5,006 nt of DNA from Acidobacteriota bacterium (GTDB taxonomy: Bacteria > Acidobacteriota > Polarisedimenticolia > JAPUIV01), in contig JAPUIV010000033.1 in NCBI GenBank assembly GCA_027296665.1, positions 1 through 5,006 of the forward strand, written 5' to 3'. Position numbers and translations under genes: made by a program. Position 1 is the stretch's first letter. Each line of letters begins with the position of its first letter. The notes beneath the pieces were generated by a model that searched no databases, was not told where the DNA came from, and worked only from the letters and a program-made list of their open reading frames with translations. Below, piece after piece: positions 1 to 5,006 of the stretch.

Positions 1-83
1 CCCTCCCTCGGGGCGGCCGACCCCCCCCCGAACACAAGAAGAGAAACCCCTGCCATTGTCAGGAATTTGCCCAGTTTGCTCAT
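1..83 (-). CDS. N-terminus of a probable exported protein (partial)
   Basis: Only the first 27 codons are present; the rest lies beyond the window edge. The visible start reads like a Sec signal peptide: a short basic n-region (MSKLGK), a hydrophobic core at residues 7-18 (FLTMAGVSLLVF), then Gly-Gly-Gly-Ser-Ala-Ala followed by Pro-Arg-Glu. Ser22-Ala23-Ala24 fits a signal peptidase I site, so the mature protein would begin near Pro25. There is no lipobox cysteine. The ATG is preceded by purine-rich GGGATGGGGA, and an in-frame TGA at 137-135 rules out a much longer start. It lies 90 bp after the phosphatase gene and behind its own promoter-like sequence, so it may be transcribed both by read-through and separately. 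Codons 19-21 are a run of nine G (C at 21-29 on the plus strand), where an indel would change the frame. The function cannot be told from this fragment. Confidence 0.5.
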   Translation of the reverse strand, partial: MSKLGKFLTMAGVSLLVFGGGSAAPRE

Positions 84-109
84 TCCCCATCCCGTGACAG
101 ATTTCCATG

Positions 110-138
110 AGTCTACCGCGATCTTGGGTTTCCGTCAA
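110..138 (-). promoter_or_regulatory. Candidate sigma70-type promoter for the exported-protein gene
   Basis: On the minus strand, TTGACG (138-133) is followed by a 17-bp spacer and TAGACT (115-110). These match the consensus at 5 of 6 and 4 of 6 positions. The predicted transcript would start near position 103, about 20 nt before the ATG at 83. The site falls in the gap after the phosphatase stop codon, where a new transcription unit could begin. It is a motif match only. Confidence 0.45.
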
Positions 139-147
139 GCGGACGGA
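131..147. repeat. 6-bp inverted repeat overlapping the -35 box
   Basis: TCCGTC (131-136) and GACGGA (142-147) form a perfect 6-bp dyad with a 5-bp loop. One arm covers most of the TTGACG -35 element of the candidate promoter, so it could be an operator. In RNA it would make a short hairpin 27 bp after the phosphatase stop, but no U-tract follows in the minus direction. It is therefore a poor intrinsic terminator. Confidence 0.35.
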
Positions 148-173
148 GTCGAAGAAGGAACTATGGGTTGGAG

Positions 174-947
174 TTATTTTCGACCGGAGGTATTGATTTT
201 CAGAAGAATTACGGTGATGTTATCCTCGCCGCCCTGTTCATTGGCTGCCTGGATCAGGCTCTCCGATGCCTTGCCGGGGTTCGAAAAATTCTGCGTGACG
301 ATCTTGAGGATCCTCGGATCCTCTACCATGGAGTACAGGCCATCGGAGCAGAGAAGGAGATAATCGTCGTTCTGGAGGTCCTCCTCGTTGATATCTACCA
401 CCACCTGACCATGGCTTCCGACCGCCCGGGTTAGGATGTTCCTGGAGGGGTGCTGGCGGGCCTCGGAACTGGTCAGGATGCCCCGGCGAACCTGTTCATT
501 AACCAGGGTATGGTCGGAGGTCAGCTGCCGGATCTTTCCGTTCCGGACCAGATAGGCTCTGCTGTCGCCGACGTGGCCAATAAAAGCCCGGTTATTCACC
601 ATCCAGAGGGCAACCACGGTTGTCCCCATGCCGAGGTGTTTCAGGTTTTCTTCCATGTCCCGGAGAATCCGGTCATTGGCCGACTGGATGGCCGCCATCA
701 GGTTCTCGGCGGCGCCGAGCTTGGGAGGGTCACCGGAATCGTTCTCTCCGTTTTCATTCTGGTTTGCCTCCTGAATGAAATCTCTGATGGCGTTTACTGC
801 GATCCGGGAGGCGACCTCGCCGGCGGCGTGCCCACCCATTCCGTCGGCGACCACGAATAAATTCGTCGAGGGATCGATGAAGTAGGAGTCCTCGTTCTGC
901 TTGCGTTTCCGTCCGGTGTCGCTGAGACCCTTGCTATCGATTCGCAT
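174..947 (-). CDS. PP2C-family protein serine/threonine phosphatase (Stp/PrpC type)
   Basis: This soluble metal-dependent phosphatase (257 residues, the usual length for the bacterial Stp1/PrpC/PstP group) removes phosphate from Ser and Thr residues, typically reversing Hanks-type kinases. All hallmark motifs are present in order: GLSDTGR (7-13), QNED (17-20), ADGMGG (34-39, metal ligand Asp35), MGTT (107-110), GHVGDSR (124-130), TSDHT (143-147), SRNILTRAVG (168-177), CSDGL (200-204, metal ligand Asp202) and GGEDNITV (239-246, metal ligand Asp242). The catalytic set is complete, so activity is expected. A polar insert at about 59-75, rich in Asn, Glu and Asp, precedes the second helix. There is no membrane segment or extra domain. 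The start is supported by GGAG and AAGGA upstream of the ATG and by the family N-terminus beginning directly. The gene overlaps the TPR gene by 14 bp, implying translational coupling as the last gene of the operon. No cognate kinase is visible. Confidence 0.96.
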   Translation of the reverse strand: MRIDSKGLSDTGRKRKQNEDSYFIDPSTNLFVVADGMGGHAAGEVASRIAVNAIRDFIQEANQNENGENDSGDPPKLGAAENLMAAIQSANDRILRDMEENLKHLGMGTTVVALWMVNNRAFIGHVGDSRAYLVRNGKIRQLTSDHTLVNEQVRRGILTSSEARQHPSRNILTRAVGSHGQVVVDINEEDLQNDDYLLLCSDGLYSMVEDPRILKIVTQNFSNPGKASESLIQAANEQGGEDNITVILLKINTSGRK

Positions 948-1917
948 CCGATCCTTCTCCGACCTTGGAGCCGACCCGGGGGAGGCTCGCCTGGCGATCC
1001 TGTATTTCGTTCATCTTCTGGGCGGCGGCGCGGTTGCCGGGTTCCCTCGCAAGGACACTTTTCAGCTCCGCCATGGCATCGTTGTCCTCCCCCTCCCCGG
1101 CCAGGAGGAAGGCAAGGTTCAGCCGGGCCACAATGTATTCCGGGTTCCGCTCCAGGGCACGCCGGAATTCCAGAATTCCCGCGGCGGGGGAGCCCGTTTC
1201 CGCGAGGGCGACCCCCAGGTAATTATACACATCCGCGTAGGAGGAGTTGAAAAGGAGCGCCTGTTGGAGGTGCTGGATCGCCTCCTCGAGCTTTTCCGAT
1301 TTAAGAAACTGAAGGCCGAGGCGATAGTGATAAGAGAAATTGTGGGGTTGCCTCTGGAAGGCTTCCTTCATGAATTCCGCGGCCTCCAGATCCCGTTTCT
1401 TGGCAAGACATCCTTTGCCCTTTTCGAAGGGGCCCGATATGGCCGCGATCGACAACCGGTTCACTTCCTCGAAATGTTCAAGGGCCTCTTTCCGTTTTCC
1501 CGCCTTGAGGAGACTGAATCCAAGTGAAGTTCTGGCCTCCAGATAGTCCGGGTGGATCTCGATCGCTTTCTTGAATCGTTCGATTGCCTCCAGATGTTCG
1601 CCTGCTTTCGACTGCAGGATCCCCAGTCTGAAATAGAGGTCTGGATACCCCGGCTGCAACCGGATCGCCTCCAGATATTCCGCCATCGCTTTCACGAGGG
1701 TTCCCTCTTCCTCGAAATGTTCCGCGGCGCTGATATGGGTCTGGGTCAGATAGTGGACCGCGAGGTTCCGGTCGGTCTCCTCGGTTTTTCCGATAGGGTC
1801 CAGCGCCTTGGTCAGGTAACTGATTGCCTGCTGAAATTCTCCCCTGTGGTAATGGAATATCCCTGATTTCAACTGGTAGTTCCCCAGCAGGCTTCGAATG
1901 TTTTTCAGAAGGCGCAT
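934..1917 (-). CDS. Tetratricopeptide-repeat (TPR) scaffold protein
   Basis: This 327-residue cytoplasmic protein consists almost wholly of TPR helical hairpins, which act as protein-protein interaction scaffolds. Repeats are visible at about 12-45 (GEFQQAISYLTKALD), 54-90 (KAMAEYLEAIRLQPG), 93-126 (YFRLGILQSKAGEHLEAIER), 127-157, 160-193, 196-225 (EEAIQHLQQALLFN), 228-261 (YNYLGVALAETG) and 262-295 (NLAFLLAGEGEDNDAM). The typical small-large pattern and a Pro at repeat ends recur. The repeat at 160-193 is degenerate. A short polar tail (about 303-327) follows. There is no signal peptide or membrane segment; the N-terminal MRLLKNIRSLLGNY stretch is amphipathic. The start is preceded by AAGGG (1932-1928) about 10 nt upstream. 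The gene lies 16 bp after repeat protein A and overlaps the phosphatase gene by 14 bp, so it is co-transcribed with both. The binding partner is unknown; RodZ, the phosphatase or its substrate are the obvious candidates from context. Confidence 0.9.
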   Translation of the reverse strand: MRLLKNIRSLLGNYQLKSGIFHYHRGEFQQAISYLTKALDPIGKTEETDRNLAVHYLTQTHISAAEHFEEEGTLVKAMAEYLEAIRLQPGYPDLYFRLGILQSKAGEHLEAIERFKKAIEIHPDYLEARTSLGFSLLKAGKRKEALEHFEEVNRLSIAAISGPFEKGKGCLAKKRDLEAAEFMKEAFQRQPHNFSYHYRLGLQFLKSEKLEEAIQHLQQALLFNSSYADVYNYLGVALAETGSPAAGILEFRRALERNPEYIVARLNLAFLLAGEGEDNDAMAELKSVLAREPGNRAAAQKMNEIQDRQASLPRVGSKVGEGSDANR

Positions 1918-1933
1918 GATTCCGGAACCCTTC

Positions 1934-3097
1934 CTAATGCTTCCCGCGCAATTTCTTTGGCGGTTGCGTACGGGCGGTATAGATTCGCTTGGCCCCGCGC
2001 CGAACCACCTCTGGCACGTTCCGATTCCCGGCCAGAATTTTCAGATCCTTGGTTTGTAACCTGGAGAGAAGTGTTATCGCAATCCCCCCCGGAGTTTTCG
2101 GGTTTTCCACGAGGGCATGGGCAACGGCGTAGTTTTTGAGCCACTTCTTTATCCTGCTGATGCCGCGGAGAATTTCGACGTCGACGTTCCGGAGGGCGGC
2201 GACCGTAGCGATATCCTTGTCGGTCATCTTCGGGGATTTGAGGGCGGTGCTTGCGACCATCTTGCTCGAGTCCCGGATCAGGATCATCCGTTCCTCCCGG
2301 TCCCCGACAAGGGCGAGCTGGAGCTTTTCCGGTACCGACATTCTCTGGATCCGGTCGAGGGCCGGACCCGAGTCGTCCTGGAATTCTTCTTCCCGATCCT
2401 CCTCCTCGGCCTGGGCCCGGACCAGGTCCTGGGGCAGGGTTTCCGTCTCGACCGGGAGGGGTTCCTCCGCGACGATTGTTTCCGGTTCGGCTTCGGAAGC
2501 CACGGAGACCGCCGGGGCGGGAGGAACGACCGGTTCCGGGGTGACGGTCCGGACCAGGTGGACCGATATTTCCTCGATCCGTTTCGACTGGCGGGGGGAA
2601 AGGTTCGGATTCGATTTCAATGCCACGAGGAGGTCGGGGTTCTCGCTCAATCTGGACTCATTGAGAAATATCTTTTCGAGTACCTCATCAGCCGCTTTCG
2701 AGGAAAGTTCCGCCATCGTTTTTTCCGGGGTTCCGGGGTTTTCGACCACCATACATAAAATTTCCACTCTTCCTTCTCCGGCTGCGTGGCGGCCGAAATA
2801 ATCGAGGACTTCGGGGTCGGTGGATCGGTCCACCAGGATCTCCGAAAGTCTTGAGAGATCGGATTCAAACTCCTTGAGACTCTGGACGGCCTCCTCCACC
2901 ACGCTGCCTTCCCGATCCTGCAACAGGGAGATCAACACCTTCAGGAGAATTGCCGGCGGTAGCGGAAGGACTCCCCGCGCGGCCGTCATCCTGAGCTGCA
3001 GGGGCGCCTCGGGATCCAGAATCCGGGAGAGCAGGGCTCGGGTGGCGGGAGCCATCTCTCCGGCGGCGGCGGTTTCTGTCGCGGTTCCCTCCATCAT
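1934..3097 (-). CDS. Helical-repeat (HEAT/LRV-like) protein A with acidic linker
   Basis: I do not recognise a named family for this 387-residue protein; the sequence shows an all-alpha repeat architecture. Residues 16-180 form HEAT-like helix pairs, including ILLKVLISLLQ (50-60) and recurring Asn-Pro turns (VENPGTP at 118-124, SNPNLSP at 162-168). Residues 186-245 are a low-complexity linker, first Pro/Val/Ala-rich, then strongly acidic (EEEDREEEFQDD at 231-242). Residues 255-375 form a second helical block whose 319-373 segment (Trp319, Asp351, Ala356, Asn358, Arg366) matches two segments of repeat protein B without gaps. The tail is basic (KKLRGKH). No signal peptide, membrane segment or catalytic motif is seen. 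It begins with ATGATG, and the first ATG forms an ATGA overlap with the rodZ stop; AAGGA lies 9 nt before it, favouring the first ATG. The tight coupling to rodZ suggests a cytoplasmic partner or scaffold for that system, which is an inference. Confidence 0.85.
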   Translation of the reverse strand: MMEGTATETAAAGEMAPATRALLSRILDPEAPLQLRMTAARGVLPLPPAILLKVLISLLQDREGSVVEEAVQSLKEFESDLSRLSEILVDRSTDPEVLDYFGRHAAGEGRVEILCMVVENPGTPEKTMAELSSKAADEVLEKIFLNESRLSENPDLLVALKSNPNLSPRQSKRIEEISVHLVRTVTPEPVVPPAPAVSVASEAEPETIVAEEPLPVETETLPQDLVRAQAEEEDREEEFQDDSGPALDRIQRMSVPEKLQLALVGDREERMILIRDSSKMVASTALKSPKMTDKDIATVAALRNVDVEILRGISRIKKWLKNYAVAHALVENPKTPGGIAITLLSRLQTKDLKILAGNRNVPEVVRRGAKRIYTARTQPPKKLRGKH

Positions 3098-3933
3098 CTA
3101 TCCCGATCCTTCTGGCCGTCTCCTTTGCTGGCGGGCGTGAGGTGAAGTCGTTGCAGGGGGGTGCCGGCTGCGCCCGGGGTGACCCAGTCTGTCCCATCCA
3201 CCCGGTACCGGAAGGCGCCGGAATCGGAGGCGCTGATCTGAACCTCCTTGCAGGTGAAACTCCGGCGCGCTCCGGGCTCGAGCCGTTTGTTCAGGACTTC
3301 CGTCCCGTCGCACTGTACACGCAGCAGGGCGAACCGTTTCACCACTAGATCGAGAGTGAGGAGATCAGGGAGGGAAATCGGTCTTTTTTCAGTCGGCGGC
3401 GTGGGGGCGGGGAGGACGATCTCCTTCTCGGGTTCGGCGCTGCCCGCCTCGAGGTCGGACGATGCGGGTTCCTCCCGGACCGGCTGGACAACCGGTGAAA
3501 TCTTCTTTTTCTCAATTTCCGGATACTGGTTCGAGTCTCCCTGGAGGGAAGGGGTGGAGAGGCTCAGAACAAAGAAAAGGAGCAACCCCCCGGCCAGAAT
3601 CCCGCCGAGTATCGTCCATTGCCGCCACCGTGTGGAGGCGTTTCTCTTTTCCGCCGGTATCATCGCCCGGAGGGATTCGAGGGGGTCCTTTTCCTCCATC
3701 TGACCAACGTCGTACAGGTAGTTGTTGATCATCTCGTCGGGGTCGATGCCAACGTGAATGGAATATGCGCGAATGAACCCCTTGTTGAACAGGCCTCCAG
3801 GCAGATCTTCGATCCGGCTGTCCTCCAGCGCTTCCAGGGTCCGGATTCCGATCTTGGTCGCTTCGGAGATCTCGCGCAGTGAGATGCCGCGCAACTCCCG
3901 TTCCCGCTTCAGGATTTCACCGAAGGAGGCCAT
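3094..3933 (-). CDS. rodZ: RodZ-like helix-turn-helix membrane protein
   Basis: This 279-residue protein has the RodZ layout: a cytoplasmic XRE-type helix-turn-helix domain, one transmembrane helix and a periplasmic beta domain. Residues 3-62 match the RodZ HTH (GEILKRERELRGISLREISEATKIGIRTLEALE region, then GGLFNKGFIRAYS at 46-58), which in known RodZ contacts MreB. A charged juxtamembrane segment (KRNASTRWRQ, 96-105) precedes the membrane helix at about 106-125. A Pro/Glu-rich linker (about 130-190) leads to a DUF4115-like domain at about 193-267, with VQCDGTEVLNKRLEPGARRSF and a Gly-rich turn. RodZ is a bitopic protein of rod-shape maintenance; E. coli RodZ is somewhat longer (337 residues), the difference lying mainly in the linker and tail. 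AAAGGG lies 7 nt before the ATG. It is the first gene of its operon, follows a strong promoter-like sequence and overlaps repeat protein A by 4 bp. A membrane-bound transcription regulator of the same layout is the alternative reading. Confidence 0.88.
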   Translation of the reverse strand: MASFGEILKRERELRGISLREISEATKIGIRTLEALEDSRIEDLPGGLFNKGFIRAYSIHVGIDPDEMINNYLYDVGQMEEKDPLESLRAMIPAEKRNASTRWRQWTILGGILAGGLLLFFVLSLSTPSLQGDSNQYPEIEKKKISPVVQPVREEPASSDLEAGSAEPEKEIVLPAPTPPTEKRPISLPDLLTLDLVVKRFALLRVQCDGTEVLNKRLEPGARRSFTCKEVQISASDSGAFRYRVDGTDWVTPGAAGTPLQRLHLTPASKGDGQKDRDR

Positions 3934-3945
3934 GGGGAAACCCTT

Positions 3946-3990
3946 TCATCTTGATAGCGTTGCAAACCGCAGGCAGGCGAATAGTACCAT
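3946..3990 (-). other. Possible 14-codon leader ORF in the rodZ 5' UTR
   Basis: Within the predicted rodZ leader, an ATG 13 nt after the expected transcript start opens a 14-codon frame (MVLFACLRFATLSR). It ends in TGA (3948-3946) immediately before the rodZ Shine-Dalgarno AAAGGG. GGAG sits only 2 nt before its ATG, which is closer than ideal. Its stop, 12 nt before the rodZ ATG, would suit translational coupling. No evidence beyond position supports it, and short frames like this arise by chance. Confidence 0.2.
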
Positions 3991-4009
3991 TCTCCGGCGA
4001 AGGATCCCG

Positions 4010-4038
4010 ATTCTATGTGACCGCCCTGTCACTGTCAA
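4010..4038 (-). promoter_or_regulatory. Near-consensus sigma70-type promoter for the rodZ operon
   Basis: On the minus strand, TTGACA (4038-4033, 6 of 6 consensus) is followed by a 17-bp spacer and TAGAAT (4015-4010, 5 of 6). The transcript would start near position 4003, giving a leader of about 70 nt. The stop codon TGA of repeat protein B (4037-4035) lies inside the -35 box, so the operon's own promoter is merged with the end of the upstream gene. This indicates that rodZ, repeat protein A, the TPR gene and the phosphatase form a transcription unit separable from the gene before them. It is a strong motif match without experimental support. Confidence 0.7.
4017..4032. repeat. Inverted repeat filling the rodZ promoter spacer
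   Basis: GTGAC (4032-4028, minus strand) and GTCAC (4021-4017) form a perfect 5-bp dyad separated by AGGGCG. It occupies 16 of the 17 spacer bases between the -35 and -10 boxes. A tandem TGACAG-TGACAG (4037-4026) overlaps its upstream arm. A dimeric regulator bound here would block or reshape the promoter. The half-sites resemble CRP/FNR-family half-sites, but the spacing is two bases too wide for the classic site. Confidence 0.35.
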
Positions 4039-4859
4039 CGTTCCGACCGGTTCGCGGGCCGCCGTTTTCGCCGGGGTTTCCCGGTTCCTTCGGCGAGCAA
4101 TCTTCGCGCGGCGACCCGGACCACTCTCCGGGTCCGCGAATTGCGGGCCAGCCCCTCCACATCTCCCAGAGGGAGGCTGGGCAGGATCCGGAGCGCGATC
4201 TGAATCGGGATGGATCGATTGCCGAGAAGGGCCATCCGGACGGAATACCGTTGTCCCCACTGATGATGTTCGCCAACGCATTGAAGCACGATCGGGGTCT
4301 TCGAATGGTTCACGATTGCGACAACATCCTTTTCCGTGACCCGGGAATTATCAAGGAGGCTTCTGACGACGGCGGGATCGACCTCCTTGCGTAAATGGAG
4401 AATCAGATTGCGCGGCGCCATCCGGGCCAGGGAGATCCGTTCGCCCAGGGTGATCTTATCGGAACGAACCACCAGAATCTGTTCCGCCTTGCGGCGGATC
4501 CGCGGCTTGATCTGCGGATTCCCGGCTACCCTGGCGAGGTCCCTCCAGAAGAGAAATCGCAAGAGCCCCATTCCGAGCCCCGTTTCGGTGGAGGGGTGGT
4601 TCACCAGGCCGGTCCGAACCTTGTGATTCGCGAACCAGCGGCCCGATTCGGAGATCCTTTTGATGACCGACTCCGGCAGGGGCCGGCGCTTGAGAATCAT
4701 CAAGACATGATCCCGAGTGCAGGCGGGATTCATGAGGATTCCGTGCAAGGCGGCCTCCGAGGCCGCGGGTATTTTGATGGCGATCTGATCTCCGGGACAT
4801 TCCATGGTTTCCCGGAGCTCGGGATTGACCTTCTTCAAATCTCTCCCCGGGACCATCAT
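4035..4859 (-). CDS. Helical-repeat (HEAT/LRV-like) protein B, paralogue of A
   Basis: This 274-residue protein is predicted to be all-alpha and cytoplasmic; I do not recognise a named family. It contains two copies of a roughly 93-residue unit, at about 37-129 and 163-255. Each ends in a 55-residue segment starting at Trp75 or Trp201, with aligned Asp107/Asp233, Ala112/Ala238, Asn114/Asn240 and Arg122/Arg248. The same segment occurs once in repeat protein A. Between the copies is a short connector (130-162). The C-terminal tail is very basic (KPRRKRR at 261-267), which could bind nucleic acid, phospholipid or an acidic partner such as the linker of protein A. No signal peptide, membrane helix or catalytic motif is visible. 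The gene begins ATGATG; GAGGAG is only 1 nt before the first ATG and 4 nt before the second, so translation probably starts at 4856. It lies 101 bp upstream of rodZ in the same direction, but the operon promoter at its 3' end suggests partly separate expression. Confidence 0.8.
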   Translation of the reverse strand: MMVPGRDLKKVNPELRETMECPGDQIAIKIPAASEAALHGILMNPACTRDHVLMILKRRPLPESVIKRISESGRWFANHKVRTGLVNHPSTETGLGMGLLRFLFWRDLARVAGNPQIKPRIRRKAEQILVVRSDKITLGERISLARMAPRNLILHLRKEVDPAVVRSLLDNSRVTEKDVVAIVNHSKTPIVLQCVGEHHQWGQRYSVRMALLGNRSIPIQIALRILPSLPLGDVEGLARNSRTRRVVRVAARRLLAEGTGKPRRKRRPANRSER

Positions 4860-4860
4860 G

Positions 4861-4866
4861 CTCCTC
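4861..4866 (-). promoter_or_regulatory. Ribosome binding site of repeat protein B
   Basis: GAGGAG on the minus strand is a strong Shine-Dalgarno. It lies 1 nt before the first ATG (4859) and 4 nt before the second (4856). The spacing favours the second ATG, making the protein 273 residues. Confidence 0.6.
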
Positions 4867-4911
4867 AGGCTCCAGGGCCGCCATTGGATGCCTTCGAGGT
4901 CCTACAAGGGG

Positions 4912-4940
4912 AATATGAACGATGCCCGATTTCTATTCAA
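4912..4940 (-). promoter_or_regulatory. Candidate promoter for repeat protein B
   Basis: On the minus strand, TTGAAT (4940-4935) and CATATT (4917-4912) are separated by 17 bp, and each matches the sigma70 consensus at 4 of 6 positions. The transcript would begin near 4905, about 50 nt before the start codon. The surrounding stretch is more AT-rich than the flanks, as expected for a promoter. It is weaker than the rodZ promoter and could be a chance match. Confidence 0.35.
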
Positions 4941-4944
4941 CCCC

Positions 4945-4998
4945 GATTGACCCTCCCCGGCGGGTCGGTTAGCCTGAATCATTCCGGACCGGGTCGGT
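4945..4998. repeat. 9-bp direct repeat and inverted repeat in the upstream gap
   Basis: CGGGTCGGT occurs at 4961-4969 and again at 4990-4998, a 29-bp period. The first copy also pairs with GATTGACCC (4945-4953) across an 8-base loop, with a GACCC/GGGTC core. This lies just upstream of the candidate promoter of repeat protein B and could be a regulator site or the remains of a terminator for an upstream gene. No T-run follows in either direction. The rest of 4860-5006 shows no gene. Confidence 0.3.
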
Positions 4999-5006
4999 CG
5001 CCGCTC

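Noticed and set aside
1..83. DUF2905-type small membrane protein
   Set aside because: The first residues (MSKLGKFL) recall that family, but Gly-Gly-Gly-Ser-Ala-Ala-Pro-Arg-Glu follows a short core and fits a cleavable signal peptide better.
131..147. Intrinsic terminator after the phosphatase gene
   Set aside because: The stem is only 6 bp and is followed by AAACCC with no T-run on the minus strand.
901..1527. Long plus-strand open frame opposite the TPR gene
   Set aside because: It lies antisense to a clear TPR protein, has no family resemblance, and open frames opposite genes are common in GC-rich DNA.
2117..2801. Two overlapping plus-strand open frames opposite repeat protein A
   Set aside because: Their Arg/Ser/Pro/Gly-rich composition is typical of antisense shadows, and the minus-strand frame has coherent helical repeats and operon spacing.
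4017..4032. CRP/FNR site in the rodZ promoter
   Set aside because: The arms look similar, but GTGA and TCAC are separated by 8 bases, not 6, and the site is in the promoter spacer, so a CRP assignment is not supported.
4456..4884. 142-codon minus-strand frame overlapping the start of protein B
   Set aside because: It is rich in Gly, Pro, Arg and Glu with no repeat pattern, whereas the overlapping frame shows the conserved module shared with protein A and has the better-placed Shine-Dalgarno.
1..5006. tRNA, rRNA, CRISPR array, insertion sequence or prophage genes
   Set aside because: No cloverleaf, rRNA-like stretch, regularly spaced repeats, transposase or phage motif was seen; the window is dense housekeeping-style coding sequence.

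Overview
The window is a GC-rich stretch from a bacterial chromosome and reads almost entirely on the minus strand. It carries four complete genes in one tight operon, one complete gene just upstream of it, and the first codons of another gene at the low-coordinate edge. The genes use ATG starts, have recognisable Shine-Dalgarno sequences and overlap or nearly touch. The combination of a RodZ-type protein, a TPR protein that begins with a short LLGNYQLKSG-like segment, a PP2C phosphatase and alpha-helical repeat proteins suggests an uncultured Gram-negative lineage, such as an acidobacterial or former deltaproteobacterial group. That placement is an impression from gene content and is not proven by the sequence.

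Layout, in transcription order (high to low coordinates). Positions 4860-5006 hold no gene; they contain a plausible promoter, a 9-bp direct repeat and a short inverted repeat. Positions 4035-4859 encode a 274-residue alpha-helical repeat protein (repeat protein B). Its stop codon lies inside the -35 box of a near-consensus sigma70-type promoter (TTGACA, 17 bp, TAGAAT) in the 101-bp gap before rodZ. The operon then runs: the RodZ-like membrane protein (3094-3933); a 387-residue helical repeat protein that overlaps it by ATGA (1934-3097, repeat protein A); a TPR protein after a 16-bp gap (934-1917); and a PP2C-family serine/threonine phosphatase overlapping by 14 bp (174-947). A 90-bp gap with its own promoter-like sequence leads to the first 27 codons of a probable exported protein (1-83), cut by the window edge. 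No intergenic stretch exceeds 300 bases.

How they may work together: RodZ-family proteins are single-pass membrane proteins that link the cytoskeleton to the cell-wall elongation machinery. PP2C enzymes of this type reverse phosphorylation by Hanks-type kinases, and TPR and HEAT-like proteins act as scaffolds. A membrane-anchored cell-shape or envelope complex controlled by Ser/Thr dephosphorylation is a reasonable hypothesis. No kinase and no other shape gene (mreB, mrdA) is visible here.

The most distinctive observation is that repeat proteins A and B, which flank rodZ, share an ungapped 55-residue module that starts with a conserved Trp. It occurs once in A and twice in B, so the two are diverged paralogues built from one repeat unit.
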